From Pseudomonadota bacterium (lineage in GTDB: Bacteria > Bdellovibrionota > Bdellovibrionia > Bdellovibrionales > JAEYZS01), in the NCBI GenBank assembly GCA_023427925.1, contig JAEYZS010000271.1, positions 1 to 8,136 of the forward strand: a DNA stretch of 8,136 nucleotides. The letters are read 5' to 3'. This document shows positions 1 to 6,155 of the stretch, piece by piece (the first letter of the stretch is position 1; each line of letters opens with the position of its first letter). The notes beneath the pieces are model-generated. The model was not told where the DNA came from. It did no database searches and saw nothing but the letters and a program-made list of their open reading frames with translations. Position numbers and translations under genes: made by a program.

Positions 1-398
1 CTTAAGGAACCTTTCAAGACTGGAAAATTAATCTTCCTTAGTTCCGCTAAAACCCTAGAAAGATTTTCGCTATTCAACAAACATTCGTCGATGTCGAGAA
101 TGTCTCTTGAATCTTTTTTGTAGAAACCTATTTTTTGATTTTCGATTTTCTCAAGATCAGAATCATCGCAAGATTGAGAAATTCTATCACGATAGACTGT
201 GACATCCATTCGATCTCTAAACTTGGATTCGAATGGTCGTAAGAATTCAATAACTGGTTCTTGATTAAAATCCTTCACCCACAATTCGCTAAAATGCTTT
301 AACTTAAAGTTAACCTGATCTGCCTTGGACAAATGTGCAATCTGACAGCCTGAGCACTGAGTTATATACTTACAGTCAAAAGGTTTATCTGAATTCAT
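1..398 (-). CDS. 23S rRNA (uracil-5-)-methyltransferase family protein (RlmC/RlmD/TrmA superfamily), N-terminal part
   Basis: This gene starts at the ATG at 398-396 and runs off the left edge, leaving 132 codons. It has the family's [4Fe-4S] ligand pattern: C9-x5-C15-x2-C18 (DCKYITQCSGCQ) and a fourth Cys at 106 in DIDEC. It also has the FRDRMDV segment around residue 60 (usually YRNK...) and IGFYKKDSRDILDIDEC around 90-106, typical of the part before the methyltransferase domain. Known members use S-adenosylmethionine to make m5U in 23S rRNA. An in-frame TAA lies only four codons upstream (TAA AAG TTC CAA ATG), so the start is secure and there is no N-terminal TRAM domain. In this it resembles E. 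coli RlmC rather than RlmD. The SAM-binding and catalytic Cys regions lie outside the window, so the exact target (RlmC, RlmD or tRNA m5U54) cannot be decided. No clear ribosome-binding site is visible. It is divergent from acs. Confidence 0.85.
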   Translation of the reverse strand, partial: MNSDKPFDCKYITQCSGCQIAHLSKADQVNFKLKHFSELWVKDFNQEPVIEFLRPFESKFRDRMDVTVYRDRISQSCDDSDLEKIENQKIGFYKKDSRDILDIDECLLNSENLSRVLAELRKINFPVLKGSL

Positions 399-427
399 TT
401 GGAACTTTTATCATCTCTAGCTATCAT
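399..427 (+). promoter_or_regulatory. candidate sigma-70 promoter for acs
   Basis: TTGGAA at 399-404 (4 of 6 to the -35 consensus) and TATCAT at 422-427 (5 of 6 to the -10) are separated by exactly 17 bases. This predicts transcription from about 434 and a leader of about 40 bases before acs. The -10 lies inside the first copy of an 11-bp tandem repeat. This is motif matching by eye only. Confidence 0.4.
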
Positions 428-439
428 TTAGCTATCACT
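418..439. repeat. tandem 11-bp direct repeat, candidate operator
   Basis: TAGCTATCATT (418-428) is followed immediately by TAGCTATCACT (429-439), with ten of eleven bases identical. The period is one helical turn, so a protein bound to both copies would contact one face of the DNA. The first copy covers the predicted acs -10 and the second covers its predicted start point, which is where a repressor would sit. The function is inferred. Confidence 0.5.
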
Positions 440-449
440 TTGAATAAAT

Positions 450-478
450 AATATACTTAGAAAGTGAGGCTTTATGAA
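450..478 (-). promoter_or_regulatory. candidate sigma-70 promoter for the divergent RNA methyltransferase gene
   Basis: Read on the minus strand, TTCATA (478-473; 4 of 6) and TATATT (455-450; 5 of 6) are separated by 17 bases, giving a predicted start near 443 and a leader of about 45 bases. The -35 would overlap the acs start codon, so the two divergent promoters would face each other across the tandem repeat. The region is AT-rich, so chance matches are likely. Confidence 0.28.
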
Positions 479-2417
479 AATTCCAGCTAAAAAAGAATAC
501 CGTCAAACTTCTCTTATGGATGCGTCTCAATATCAAAAGCTCTACGCTCAATCCATTGATAATAATGACCAGTTTTGGAAAGAAATTGCAAGTCGCGTTG
601 AGTGGTATAAGCCGTTTAAAAAAACCTCAGAGTGGAGTTATTCAGGAGATGTATCCATTAAATGGTTTTTAGATGGAAAGCTTAATGCATCTTATAACTG
701 CATCGATCGCCATTTAACTGTAAAAACTAAAGATGGTTATAAAAAGGATCAAGTGGCTATTATCTGGGAGCCGGATAGTCCTCAAGAACACGAAAGAAAA
801 ATTACTTACCAAGAACTGCATGACGAAGTCTCAAAACTCGCTAACGGATTAAAGGAGTTGGGTGTAAAAAAAGGCGATAGAGTAACCATCTACATGCCTA
901 TGGTTCCCGAATCAGCATATGCGATGTTAGCATGCGCTCGAATCGGCGCTATACACTCCGTCGTGTTTGGAGGATTTTCACCTGACTCTATTGCAGGTAG
1001 AATCAATGACTCTAATAGTGAAGTTATTATTACTGCCGATGAAGGTCTTCGTGGAGGAAAGAAAACCCCATTAAAATCCAATGTCGACGAAGCTATCAAA
1101 AAGTGTCCTGTTGTAAAAAAAGTTGTAGTGTTAAAGAGAACTGGTGGAAATATTGCGTGGGATGATACAAAAGATATTTGGTACCACGATTTGGTTTCTT
1201 ATCAAAAACCTTACTGTCCTCCAGAAGAAATGGATTCTGAAGATCCACTTTTTCTACTCTATACCTCGGGCTCAACGGGCAAACCAAAAGGTGTTCTTCA
1301 CACAACAGGTGGTTATTTAGTCTATACTGCTTTTACACATCAAATGGTTTTTGATTATCAGGCCGGAGATATTTATTGGTGTACAGCCGATGTTGGTTGG
1401 ATCACAGGTCACTCCTATATTGTTTATGGGCCACTCGCTAATGGTGCGACTACGTTGATGTTTGAAGGAGTTCCAAATTTTCCAGATTACTCTCGTCATT
1501 GGCAAATTATCGATAAATACAAAGTAAATACTTACTACACGGCGCCTACAGCTATTCGAGCGATGATGGCCCAGGGTGAATCCTATGTAAAGGCAGCTTC
1601 AAGAAATTCATTAAGGTTGTTAGGATCTGTAGGAGAACCCATCAACCCTGAAGCATGGCTCTGGTATTATAAAACTGTAGGAGAAGAAAGGTGCCCTGTC
1701 GTAGATACTTGGTGGCAGACAGAAACCGGTGGCATATTGATATCTGCACTGCCTGCTGCTACAGATTTAAAACCTGGCTCTGCATCCTTCCCACTCTTTG
1801 GAATACATCCGATCCTTGTCGACAATGAGGGTAAAGAAATCCATGGGGCCGGCGAAGGAATTCTATGCCTAAAAAATTCCTGGCCAGGACAGATGCGAAG
1901 TCTTTGGGGGGATCATAAGAGATTTGTTGAGACATACTTTTCCACCTTTAAAGGACTGTACTTTACGGGAGATGCTTGTCGACGTGATGAAGATGGATAC
2001 TACTGGATTTCCGGTCGTGTAGACGACGTCATTAATGTCTCAGGTCATCGGATGGGCACAGCGGAAGTAGAAAGTGCATTAGTATCCCATCAAAAAGTTT
2101 CAGAGGCTGCCGTTGTGGGATTTCCTCACGAAATTAAAGGCCAAGGCATATATGCATACGTCACCTTGAATAATGGGGAATCCATGACGGAAGAACTTGC
2201 AAAAGAACTTTCTCAATGGGTGAGAAAAGAAATTGGGCCTATAGCAACACCCGATTGGATTCAATGGGCTCCTGGGCTTCCCAAAACACGATCAGGTAAA
2301 ATAATGCGAAGAATTTTAAGGAAGATAGCGGCAAATGATTTAGACAACATGGGAGATACATCGACTCTTGCTGATCCAACAGTTGTTGATCAGCTCATCG
2401 AAAGTCGAAAAAAATAA
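474..2417 (+). CDS. acs: acetyl-CoA synthetase (AMP-forming acetate-CoA ligase)
   Basis: This cytoplasmic enzyme converts acetate, ATP and CoA to acetyl-CoA, AMP and PPi through acetyl-AMP. The 647-aa length fits the family (E. coli Acs is 652 aa). The ANL-superfamily core motifs are all present: the P-loop [10 protein letters not shown] at 264-273, [16 protein letters not shown] near 310, WWQTETGG at 413-420, and the adenylate-binding D500, R515 and R526 in the [13 protein letters not shown]...[16 protein letters not shown] block. [11 protein letters not shown] carries the catalytic lysine K609. These positions coincide with my memory of the enterobacterial numbering. W414 is the residue that restricts the acyl pocket to acetate, which favours acetate over propionate. 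K609 sits in the usual PTRSGK-type context, so control by reversible lysine acetylation is plausible; the adjacent GNAT gene may or may not be relevant. A GAGG at 466-469 lies 4 bases before the ATG. The gene ends 8 bases before a convergent gene. Confidence 0.97.
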   Translation: MKIPAKKEYRQTSLMDASQYQKLYAQSIDNNDQFWKEIASRVEWYKPFKKTSEWSYSGDVSIKWFLDGKLNASYNCIDRHLTVKTKDGYKKDQVAIIWEPDSPQEHERKITYQELHDEVSKLANGLKELGVKKGDRVTIYMPMVPESAYAMLACARIGAIHSVVFGGFSPDSIAGRINDSNSEVIITADEGLRGGKKTPLKSNVDEAIKKCPVVKKVVVLKRTGGNIAWDDTKDIWYHDLVSYQKPYCPPEEMDSEDPLFLLYTSGSTGKPKGVLHTTGGYLVYTAFTHQMVFDYQAGDIYWCTADVGWITGHSYIVYGPLANGATTLMFEGVPNFPDYSRHWQIIDKYKVNTYYTAPTAIRAMMAQGESYVKAASRNSLRLLGSVGEPINPEAWLWYYKTVGEERCPVVDTWWQTETGGILISALPAATDLKPGSASFPLFGIHPILVDNEGKEIHGAGEGILCLKNSWPGQMRSLWGDHKRFVETYFSTFKGLYFTGDACRRDEDGYYWISGRVDDVINVSGHRMGTAEVESALVSHQKVSEAAVVGFPHEIKGQGIYAYVTLNNGESMTEELAKELSQWVRKEIGPIATPDWIQWAPGLPKTRSGKIMRRILRKIAANDLDNMGDTSTLADPTVVDQLIESRKK

Positions 2418-2425
2418 ATAGCGTT

Positions 2426-2893
2426 TTAGAATTCGTATATCATTTGAATATTACAACGAGCATACTTCTTTTTGTATTCTTCGCTCATAGGAATTTCTTT
2501 AAAACCTAATTTTTTGTAAAGATGGATGGCCGGACCTAATTTCTTGTGAGTGACAAGCTCGATATATTTAACTCCAGCCCTTTGTGCCTTTTCAATACTT
2601 GCTATCAGTAACTTTTTTCCAATGCCCAGTCCTTGATACTTGTCTGTTACTGCCATTTTTGCCAATTCGAAGGATTCATGTTTTTTGAATAAAGCGCAAG
2701 TTCCCACGACTTCATTATCTTTGAGCGCAAAAAATATATATCCACCCTTATCGATGATGTCTCTTTTCGGATCACTAAAAATTTCTTCGTCGACAGGTTC
2801 AACGGAAAAATATTTTTCTAACCACTCTTTGTTCAGTTTTTCAAAGTGGCTCTTTAGTTCTTCATTGAATGGAATGATCTCGACTGTATTCAT
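2426..2893 (-). CDS. GNAT-family N-acetyltransferase
   Basis: This is a single-domain 155-aa GNAT protein, predicted to move an acetyl group from acetyl-CoA to an amine. The acetyl-CoA pyrophosphate loop (motif A) is FELAKMAVTDKYQGLGIG, with Q87-G-L-G-I-G92. Motif B is PAIHLYKKLGF at 121-131, where Y126 is the likely general acid. The C-terminal YARCNIQMIYEF matches a subfamily ending in Y-x-R-x-N-I-x-M. The substrate cannot be predicted from sequence. Its ATG overlaps the TGA of the upstream acyltransferase gene (shared ATGA, 2890-2893), and its own ribosome-binding site is weak, so translation is probably coupled. Acs, convergent and 8 bases away, is a protein class regulated by GNAT enzymes in other bacteria. 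However, this protein lacks the large NDP-forming acyl-CoA synthetase-like domain of Pat-type acetylases, so that link is only a possibility. Confidence 0.9.
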   Translation of the reverse strand: MNTVEIIPFNEELKSHFEKLNKEWLEKYFSVEPVDEEIFSDPKRDIIDKGGYIFFALKDNEVVGTCALFKKHESFELAKMAVTDKYQGLGIGKKLLIASIEKAQRAGVKYIELVTHKKLGPAIHLYKKLGFKEIPMSEEYKKKYARCNIQMIYEF

Positions 2894-3633
2894 TTAGGGG
2901 TCTCTTCTGCGAACTGACCAGTCTTAATGGTGTTCACCCATTTTTTGTAATTGTTGTAAATCACTTCGACTTCGGCAGGTTCCTGCACAGGTCCCACATG
3001 GACAGTCAGTACGCCTGGCTTTGCGAAACCCTGTCCTCTAGGCCACAAAGCATAATTGTTTTCTATATATAAAAACAGTATTGGTGTATTAGTTTTCGTA
3101 GAGAACATACTTATACCGCGTTTAAAAGGGTGGATGAGACCATCTTTTGTTCTCGTGCCCTCTGGAAACATGACTAGCCAACAACGTTGGAGTTTTTCTA
3201 AAAGTGTGAGACAGATTTTTACAGCTTCGCCGTTTCTGCTTTTACGATCAACAGGGATTGCACCAATGCAATGCTTAGAGAAATATGTCATCCAAAAATT
3301 CGCAAAGAAATAATCTTTTGCTGCAGCAATATAGAAATTTAACCAATAACGAAATGGGATTGCAGCCGCAATCGCAACAGCATCAAGATGGCTACCGTGA
3401 TTTGAAATTATTAAGAGCCTAGGATAGTTCTTATAAAGAGAGTGGAAGTCGCCCTTTACCTTTAAAAATATATAGAATCTGAAAAACACATATTTTAAAA
3501 AATTAGACCAAATGTTTCGGACAACTAAACTGAAAATATCAAAGTGACGTGTAATTAATGGAAGGTGACGAAGATAGATAGGTAGCTGGGTCCATTGTTC
3601 GTTTTCATAATTCCACTCTTTCATCGTCTTCAT
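2890..3633 (-). CDS. plsC: 1-acyl-sn-glycerol-3-phosphate acyltransferase (PlsC/LPLAT family)
   Basis: This membrane-associated acyltransferase is predicted to add the second acyl chain to lysophosphatidic acid, giving phosphatidic acid. All four LPLAT blocks are visible in 247 aa. Block I is the catalytic NHGSHLD (H79-x4-D84), block II is GAIPVDR at 124-130, block III is FPEGTRT at 156-162 (binding the glycerol-phosphate), and block IV is ILFLYIENNYALWP with the conserved proline. A hydrophobic stretch around residues 31-58 could anchor the N-terminus. The start at 3633 has AAGGAA upstream at about 11 bases; a second in-frame ATG three codons later is a less likely start. It lies 55 bases downstream of the cdsA-like gene, whose substrate is the product of this reaction, and overlaps the GNAT gene by 4 bases. 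A different lysophospholipid or lipid acceptor cannot be excluded. Confidence 0.88.
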   Translation of the reverse strand: MKTMKEWNYENEQWTQLPIYLRHLPLITRHFDIFSLVVRNIWSNFLKYVFFRFYIFLKVKGDFHSLYKNYPRLLIISNHGSHLDAVAIAAAIPFRYWLNFYIAAAKDYFFANFWMTYFSKHCIGAIPVDRKSRNGEAVKICLTLLEKLQRCWLVMFPEGTRTKDGLIHPFKRGISMFSTKTNTPILFLYIENNYALWPRGQGFAKPGVLTVHVGPVQEPAEVEVIYNNYKKWVNTIKTGQFAEETPK

Positions 3634-3660
3634 TTTCTTGCGTTTCCTTTGCCTTGTAGC

Positions 3661-3674
3661 TTCGTGTTCACGAA
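3661..3674. repeat. 14-bp perfect palindrome between cdsA and plsC
   Basis: TTCGTG and CACGAA flank a 2-base centre. In RNA it would form a five-pair stem with a four-base loop. It lies in the 55-base gap, after the cdsA stop and upstream of the plsC ribosome-binding site. No T-run follows in the direction of transcription, so it is not a standard terminator. It may be an mRNA processing or stability hairpin, or chance. Confidence 0.3.
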
Positions 3675-3688
3675 CTCATTAAGCCGGT

Positions 3689-4591
3689 TTAAAAATAGCG
3701 GAGGAGATAGAAGTATATTGGCGCTACAAATATTAATCTATCCATCCGATCTAAAACACCACCTCGTCCAAGAATAAATATACCATAATCTTTTACCCCT
3801 AAATCTCTACGAATGACGGCTAAAATAATATCGCCGGTACTCCCTACTAAGGCTGCTGTAAGACCATAAATCCACCAGTTGAGCTGATGGGCTTCAGGCA
3901 ATAAAATTCGCAATCCATAAGCAGCGCCAATAGTCGCAGCAAAAGATATAATCACGCCTTCTAAAGTTCTATTGGGAGTTATTTGGTCTACCAACTTTTT
4001 CTTACCAAAAAGTCTACTGACGGCAAGCGCGACGTTGTCGCATAGTTCTGTAAGCAAGATAATATATATAAGGTAAAAGGCGCCTGAGGGGATCTTTACA
4101 ATCCACGCAGTATGCAAAAAAGCCCAGCCTACAAAAATCATACATAACAAACTGAGTGCAATATATTGAAGCATGTTTTTAGCTTCGTTGAGTGCAATAG
4201 GAATAAGAGAAATAATTCCTAGGAAAATCATAGGCATTAGTGCATAAATTAAACTGTAATCATAATAGATTGAAAAGGCCATCGCTATAATAGCTGCGTA
4301 GGTGGTCCAAATGAATATGCTTCTGTGATACATTCCAGTAAGCATAAAAAATTCTTTCGCACAAAAGAGGCTTATTAATGTGATCCCTATTAATGGCCAT
4401 GGATCGCCGGCTGCTAGCATGAGGAAAAGTACAGGAGCAAAGAATAACCAGCTCTGAAGTGACGCCCAAGCCGCTGCAAGGTGAGTGTTTTTTTTACGTA
4501 AGGGGAATAAAATAATTCCGATAATACCTAAGAAAACCAAAAGTATGATCGTCATTTTTTCGAATAGAGGATTGCTCCACTGACTTTCCAT
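3689..4591 (-). CDS. cdsA: phosphatidate cytidylyltransferase family protein (CDP-diglyceride synthase, CdsA-like)
   Basis: This 300-aa inner-membrane protein has about eight hydrophobic segments (first at about 13-31). It is predicted to convert phosphatidic acid and CTP to CDP-diacylglycerol and PPi. The family's C-terminal signature is recognisable at about 258-284: R-R-x4-K267-D268-x-G270 ... G275-R276-G-G-V-L-D281-R-M-D284. A second conserved block, LFGKKKLVDQITPNRTLEG at about 194-212, corresponds to the usual GRxFGKxKxxPxxSPxKTxEG. Several signature positions are altered: Ser to Ala258, Lys to Arg261 and the His of GHGG to Arg276. The metal-binding aspartates are kept. The segment TELCDNVALAVSRLFG resembles the YnbB-like branch (COG4589), known from neighbourhoods with acyltransferases. 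AAAGGA (4605-4600) lies 8 bases before the ATG, directly after a 17-bp palindrome. The family is well supported; activity on phosphatidate is inferred. Confidence 0.85.
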   Translation of the reverse strand: MESQWSNPLFEKMTIILLVFLGIIGIILFPLRKKNTHLAAAWASLQSWLFFAPVLFLMLAAGDPWPLIGITLISLFCAKEFFMLTGMYHRSIFIWTTYAAIIAMAFSIYYDYSLIYALMPMIFLGIISLIPIALNEAKNMLQYIALSLLCMIFVGWAFLHTAWIVKIPSGAFYLIYIILLTELCDNVALAVSRLFGKKKLVDQITPNRTLEGVIISFAATIGAAYGLRILLPEAHQLNWWIYGLTAALVGSTGDIILAVIRRDLGVKDYGIFILGRGGVLDRMDRLIFVAPIYFYLLRYF

Positions 4592-4599
4592 TCGGTGTG

Positions 4600-4605
4600 T
4601 CCTTT
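4600..4605 (-). promoter_or_regulatory. ribosome-binding site of the cdsA-like gene
   Basis: AAAGGA on the minus strand sits 8 bases upstream of the ATG, which fixes the start at 4591. It abuts the palindrome at 4607-4623 with one base between, so any structure or protein at the palindrome could affect access to this site. Confidence 0.7.
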
Positions 4606-4606
4606 G

Positions 4607-4623
4607 TTCATTAGTCTAATGAA
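4607..4623. repeat. 17-bp perfect palindrome upstream of cdsA, candidate operator
   Basis: TTCATTAG-T-CTAATGAA is an exact 8-base inverted repeat around one central base. It lies in the 68-bp gap between the response regulator gene and the cdsA-like gene, one base from the ribosome-binding site. The single-base centre means it cannot form a tight RNA hairpin using all eight pairs, and no T-run follows. A DNA-binding site for a dimeric regulator is therefore more likely than a terminator. Which protein binds is unknown; the adjacent Fis-type regulator is one candidate. Confidence 0.5.
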
Positions 4624-4659
4624 TAGCATTTAGATAGTTTGTCTTGCCATTTCGAATTA

Positions 4660-6006
4660 CTATAAATCTTTTGTATCGATATTGTAATCTTTTATTTTTT
4701 TATACAATCCTGATCTTGAGATATTTAGTATCTGAGCGGTTTTATCAATGTCTTTTTCTTTGATTAAACATTGCTCTATCAGAAATTTTTCGTAATTTTC
4801 GACAAGCTTATTGAGGCCAACGGAAAGATCCAGTGTCTCTTTTGTCGCGGGAGCTGCAATCGATGTATTTGATGATAGAAACGGCGCTATATCTTCGGAG
4901 CGAATAAAAGGTAATGGCGATGAAAGACAAGTCTGTTCAATAATTCTTTTGAGCTCTCGAATATTTCCTGGCCAGGGGTGTGTTTGAAGAAGTTTAAATG
5001 CGTCATCTAAAAATGCCTTGTTATATCTAGGCTTCTGCTGTTCTAAAAGAAATTTGGCTAGTTCAGGTATGTCTTCCGCTCTATCACGAAGAGGTGGAAG
5101 TAATATTTTTTTTCCGCTAATTCTCCAAAGGAGATCCTCTCTAAATTTTTCTTCTTTAACGAGTTTTTCGAGATTTTGGTTTGTTGCAATAATGACTCGA
5201 ACACTTATTTTTGATGATTCTTTTGAGCCAACTCGACGGATTTCACTGCTCTCTAAAAATCTCAAAAGCTTAACTTGGCTCGTAAGCGACAATGCTTCGA
5301 TTTCATCTAAAAAAAGATCTCCGCCATGGGCAGCTTCTGCGAGTCCCATTTTGTTTTGCTCAGCACCTGTAAATGCTCCTTTAACATGACCAAATAATTC
5401 AGATTCAAATAATGTATCTGGAATCGAGGCAATGTTAACAGCGACAAACGGACGATTCGGGTCTTGCTCGACAATCATTTGAACTGTGATTTCTTTGCCC
5501 GTTCCGGATTCTCCCTCAATTAAAATCGGGCCAGGTTCTCCGCGCAATTGTGCGACTTGCCTTTTTATATTTTCAGCAGATGGACTATTTCCTAACCAGT
5601 AATTTTTCTTAGATTGTCGGAAGCTTGCCTGATGGAGCAGTTGCAAGGCTTCAATTTTATCAAGTACGACTTTGATCTCTTCTTTGCTAAAAGGTTTTGC
5701 AAGAAAACGCGTAGCTCCAACTTTTAGACATTGCTCCATAAGCTTACGGTTGAGATCCCCTGAGATAGCTACAATCTCAAGATGAGGATTTTTCTCTGCA
5801 AGCTTTTTGATGACGTCAAGACCTTCTGGAGCATGGCCGTGGCCAGTGAGGTGCATGTCAACGAAAGCGGCTTGAAAAGTTTCTTGAGGAATGTGTTCAA
5901 CAGATTGGCACGTTGTAAGGTTCCATGTATCAGGTAGGATCATTTCAAGAGATTCTGAAATTAATGGATCATCATCAACCAAGAGAACTTTCCAGGTTTT
6001 GCTCAT
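4660..6006 (-). CDS. sigma-54-dependent response regulator (NtrC family)
   Basis: This 448-aa transcription activator has the full NtrC layout. The receiver domain (about 5-120) has acidic D11-D13, phospho-acceptor D50 in FVDMHLTG, S82 and K104. The AAA+ domain (about 137-365) has Walker A GESGTGKE at 165-172, the sigma-54-contacting GAFTGA loop at 210-215, Walker B LFLDEIE with D234/E235, sensor I in IIATNQN, arginine-finger candidates R289 and R295, and sensor II in WPGNIREL. A Fis-type helix-turn-helix closes it at about 421-441 (DKTAQILNISRSGLYKKIK). GAFTGA is intact, so it should activate sigma-54 RNA polymerase after phosphorylation. The receiver loop after D50 is about four residues longer than usual and His-rich (TGHGHAPEG). 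GGAGAG lies 7 bases before the ATG. No histidine kinase gene is next to it. It is co-directional with and 68 bp upstream of cdsA and plsC, and divergent from serA. Its targets are unknown. Confidence 0.95.
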   Translation of the reverse strand: MSKTWKVLLVDDDPLISESLEMILPDTWNLTTCQSVEHIPQETFQAAFVDMHLTGHGHAPEGLDVIKKLAEKNPHLEIVAISGDLNRKLMEQCLKVGATRFLAKPFSKEEIKVVLDKIEALQLLHQASFRQSKKNYWLGNSPSAENIKRQVAQLRGEPGPILIEGESGTGKEITVQMIVEQDPNRPFVAVNIASIPDTLFESELFGHVKGAFTGAEQNKMGLAEAAHGGDLFLDEIEALSLTSQVKLLRFLESSEIRRVGSKESSKISVRVIIATNQNLEKLVKEEKFREDLLWRISGKKILLPPLRDRAEDIPELAKFLLEQQKPRYNKAFLDDAFKLLQTHPWPGNIRELKRIIEQTCLSSPLPFIRSEDIAPFLSSNTSIAAPATKETLDLSVGLNKLVENYEKFLIEQCLIKEKDIDKTAQILNISRSGLYKKIKDYNIDTKDL

Positions 6007-6043
6007 TTAAACTCTCCGTAATAAAATAGGTAGATACTAAAAT

Positions 6044-6072
6044 ATTGTATTGAAAAAGGTCCAGAAGACCAA
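6044..6072 (-). promoter_or_regulatory. candidate sigma-70 promoter for the response regulator gene
   Basis: On the minus strand, TTGGTC (6072-6067; 3 of 6) and TACAAT (6049-6044; 5 of 6) are separated by 17 bases. Transcription would start near 6037, giving a leader of about 30 bases with a GGAGAG ribosome-binding site. I saw no similarly good match for serA on the other strand; the nearest is a TATATC at 6101 without a convincing -35. Confidence 0.4.
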
Positions 6073-6146
6073 GAAAATAAAGAAGATCGACTTGGGAATG
6101 TATATCTTTGGCGCAAGTCTAAAGGCGAGAGTTTGATTAAACAAAC

Positions 6147-6150
6147 GGAG
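6147..6150 (+). promoter_or_regulatory. ribosome-binding site of serA
   Basis: GGAG lies 5 bases before the ATG at 6156 and supports that start. The leader upstream (6131-6146) contains a small GTTTG/CAAAC inverted repeat with a six-base loop, too weak to call a regulatory element. Confidence 0.65.
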
Positions 6151-6155
6151 TTAAA

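Noticed and set aside
452..457. TATACT as the -10 box of acs
   Set aside because: Transcription would begin near 464, inside the ribosome-binding site, and the matching -35 position (TAGCTA) is poor. The TTGGAA/TATCAT pair upstream fits better.
890..1505. Antisense open frames of 60-70 codons on the minus strand within acs
   Set aside because: They lie entirely inside a full-length, motif-complete acs gene, have no recognisable domains or ribosome-binding sites, and look like shadow frames.
3637..3651. GG-N10-GC sigma-54-like match (minus strand) just before plsC
   Set aside because: It coincides with the purine-rich ribosome-binding region and would start transcription at or after the start codon; the flanking bases match the consensus poorly.
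5018..5389. 123-codon plus-strand open frame opposite the response regulator
   Set aside because: It lies opposite the conserved AAA+ domain, its translation shows no family features, and the opposite strand fully explains the sequence.
6061..6072. GGTC...GACC small inverted repeat in the serA/regulator divergent region
   Set aside because: Four-base arms are too short to distinguish from chance; the sequence overlaps the proposed -35 of the regulator gene but gives no further support.
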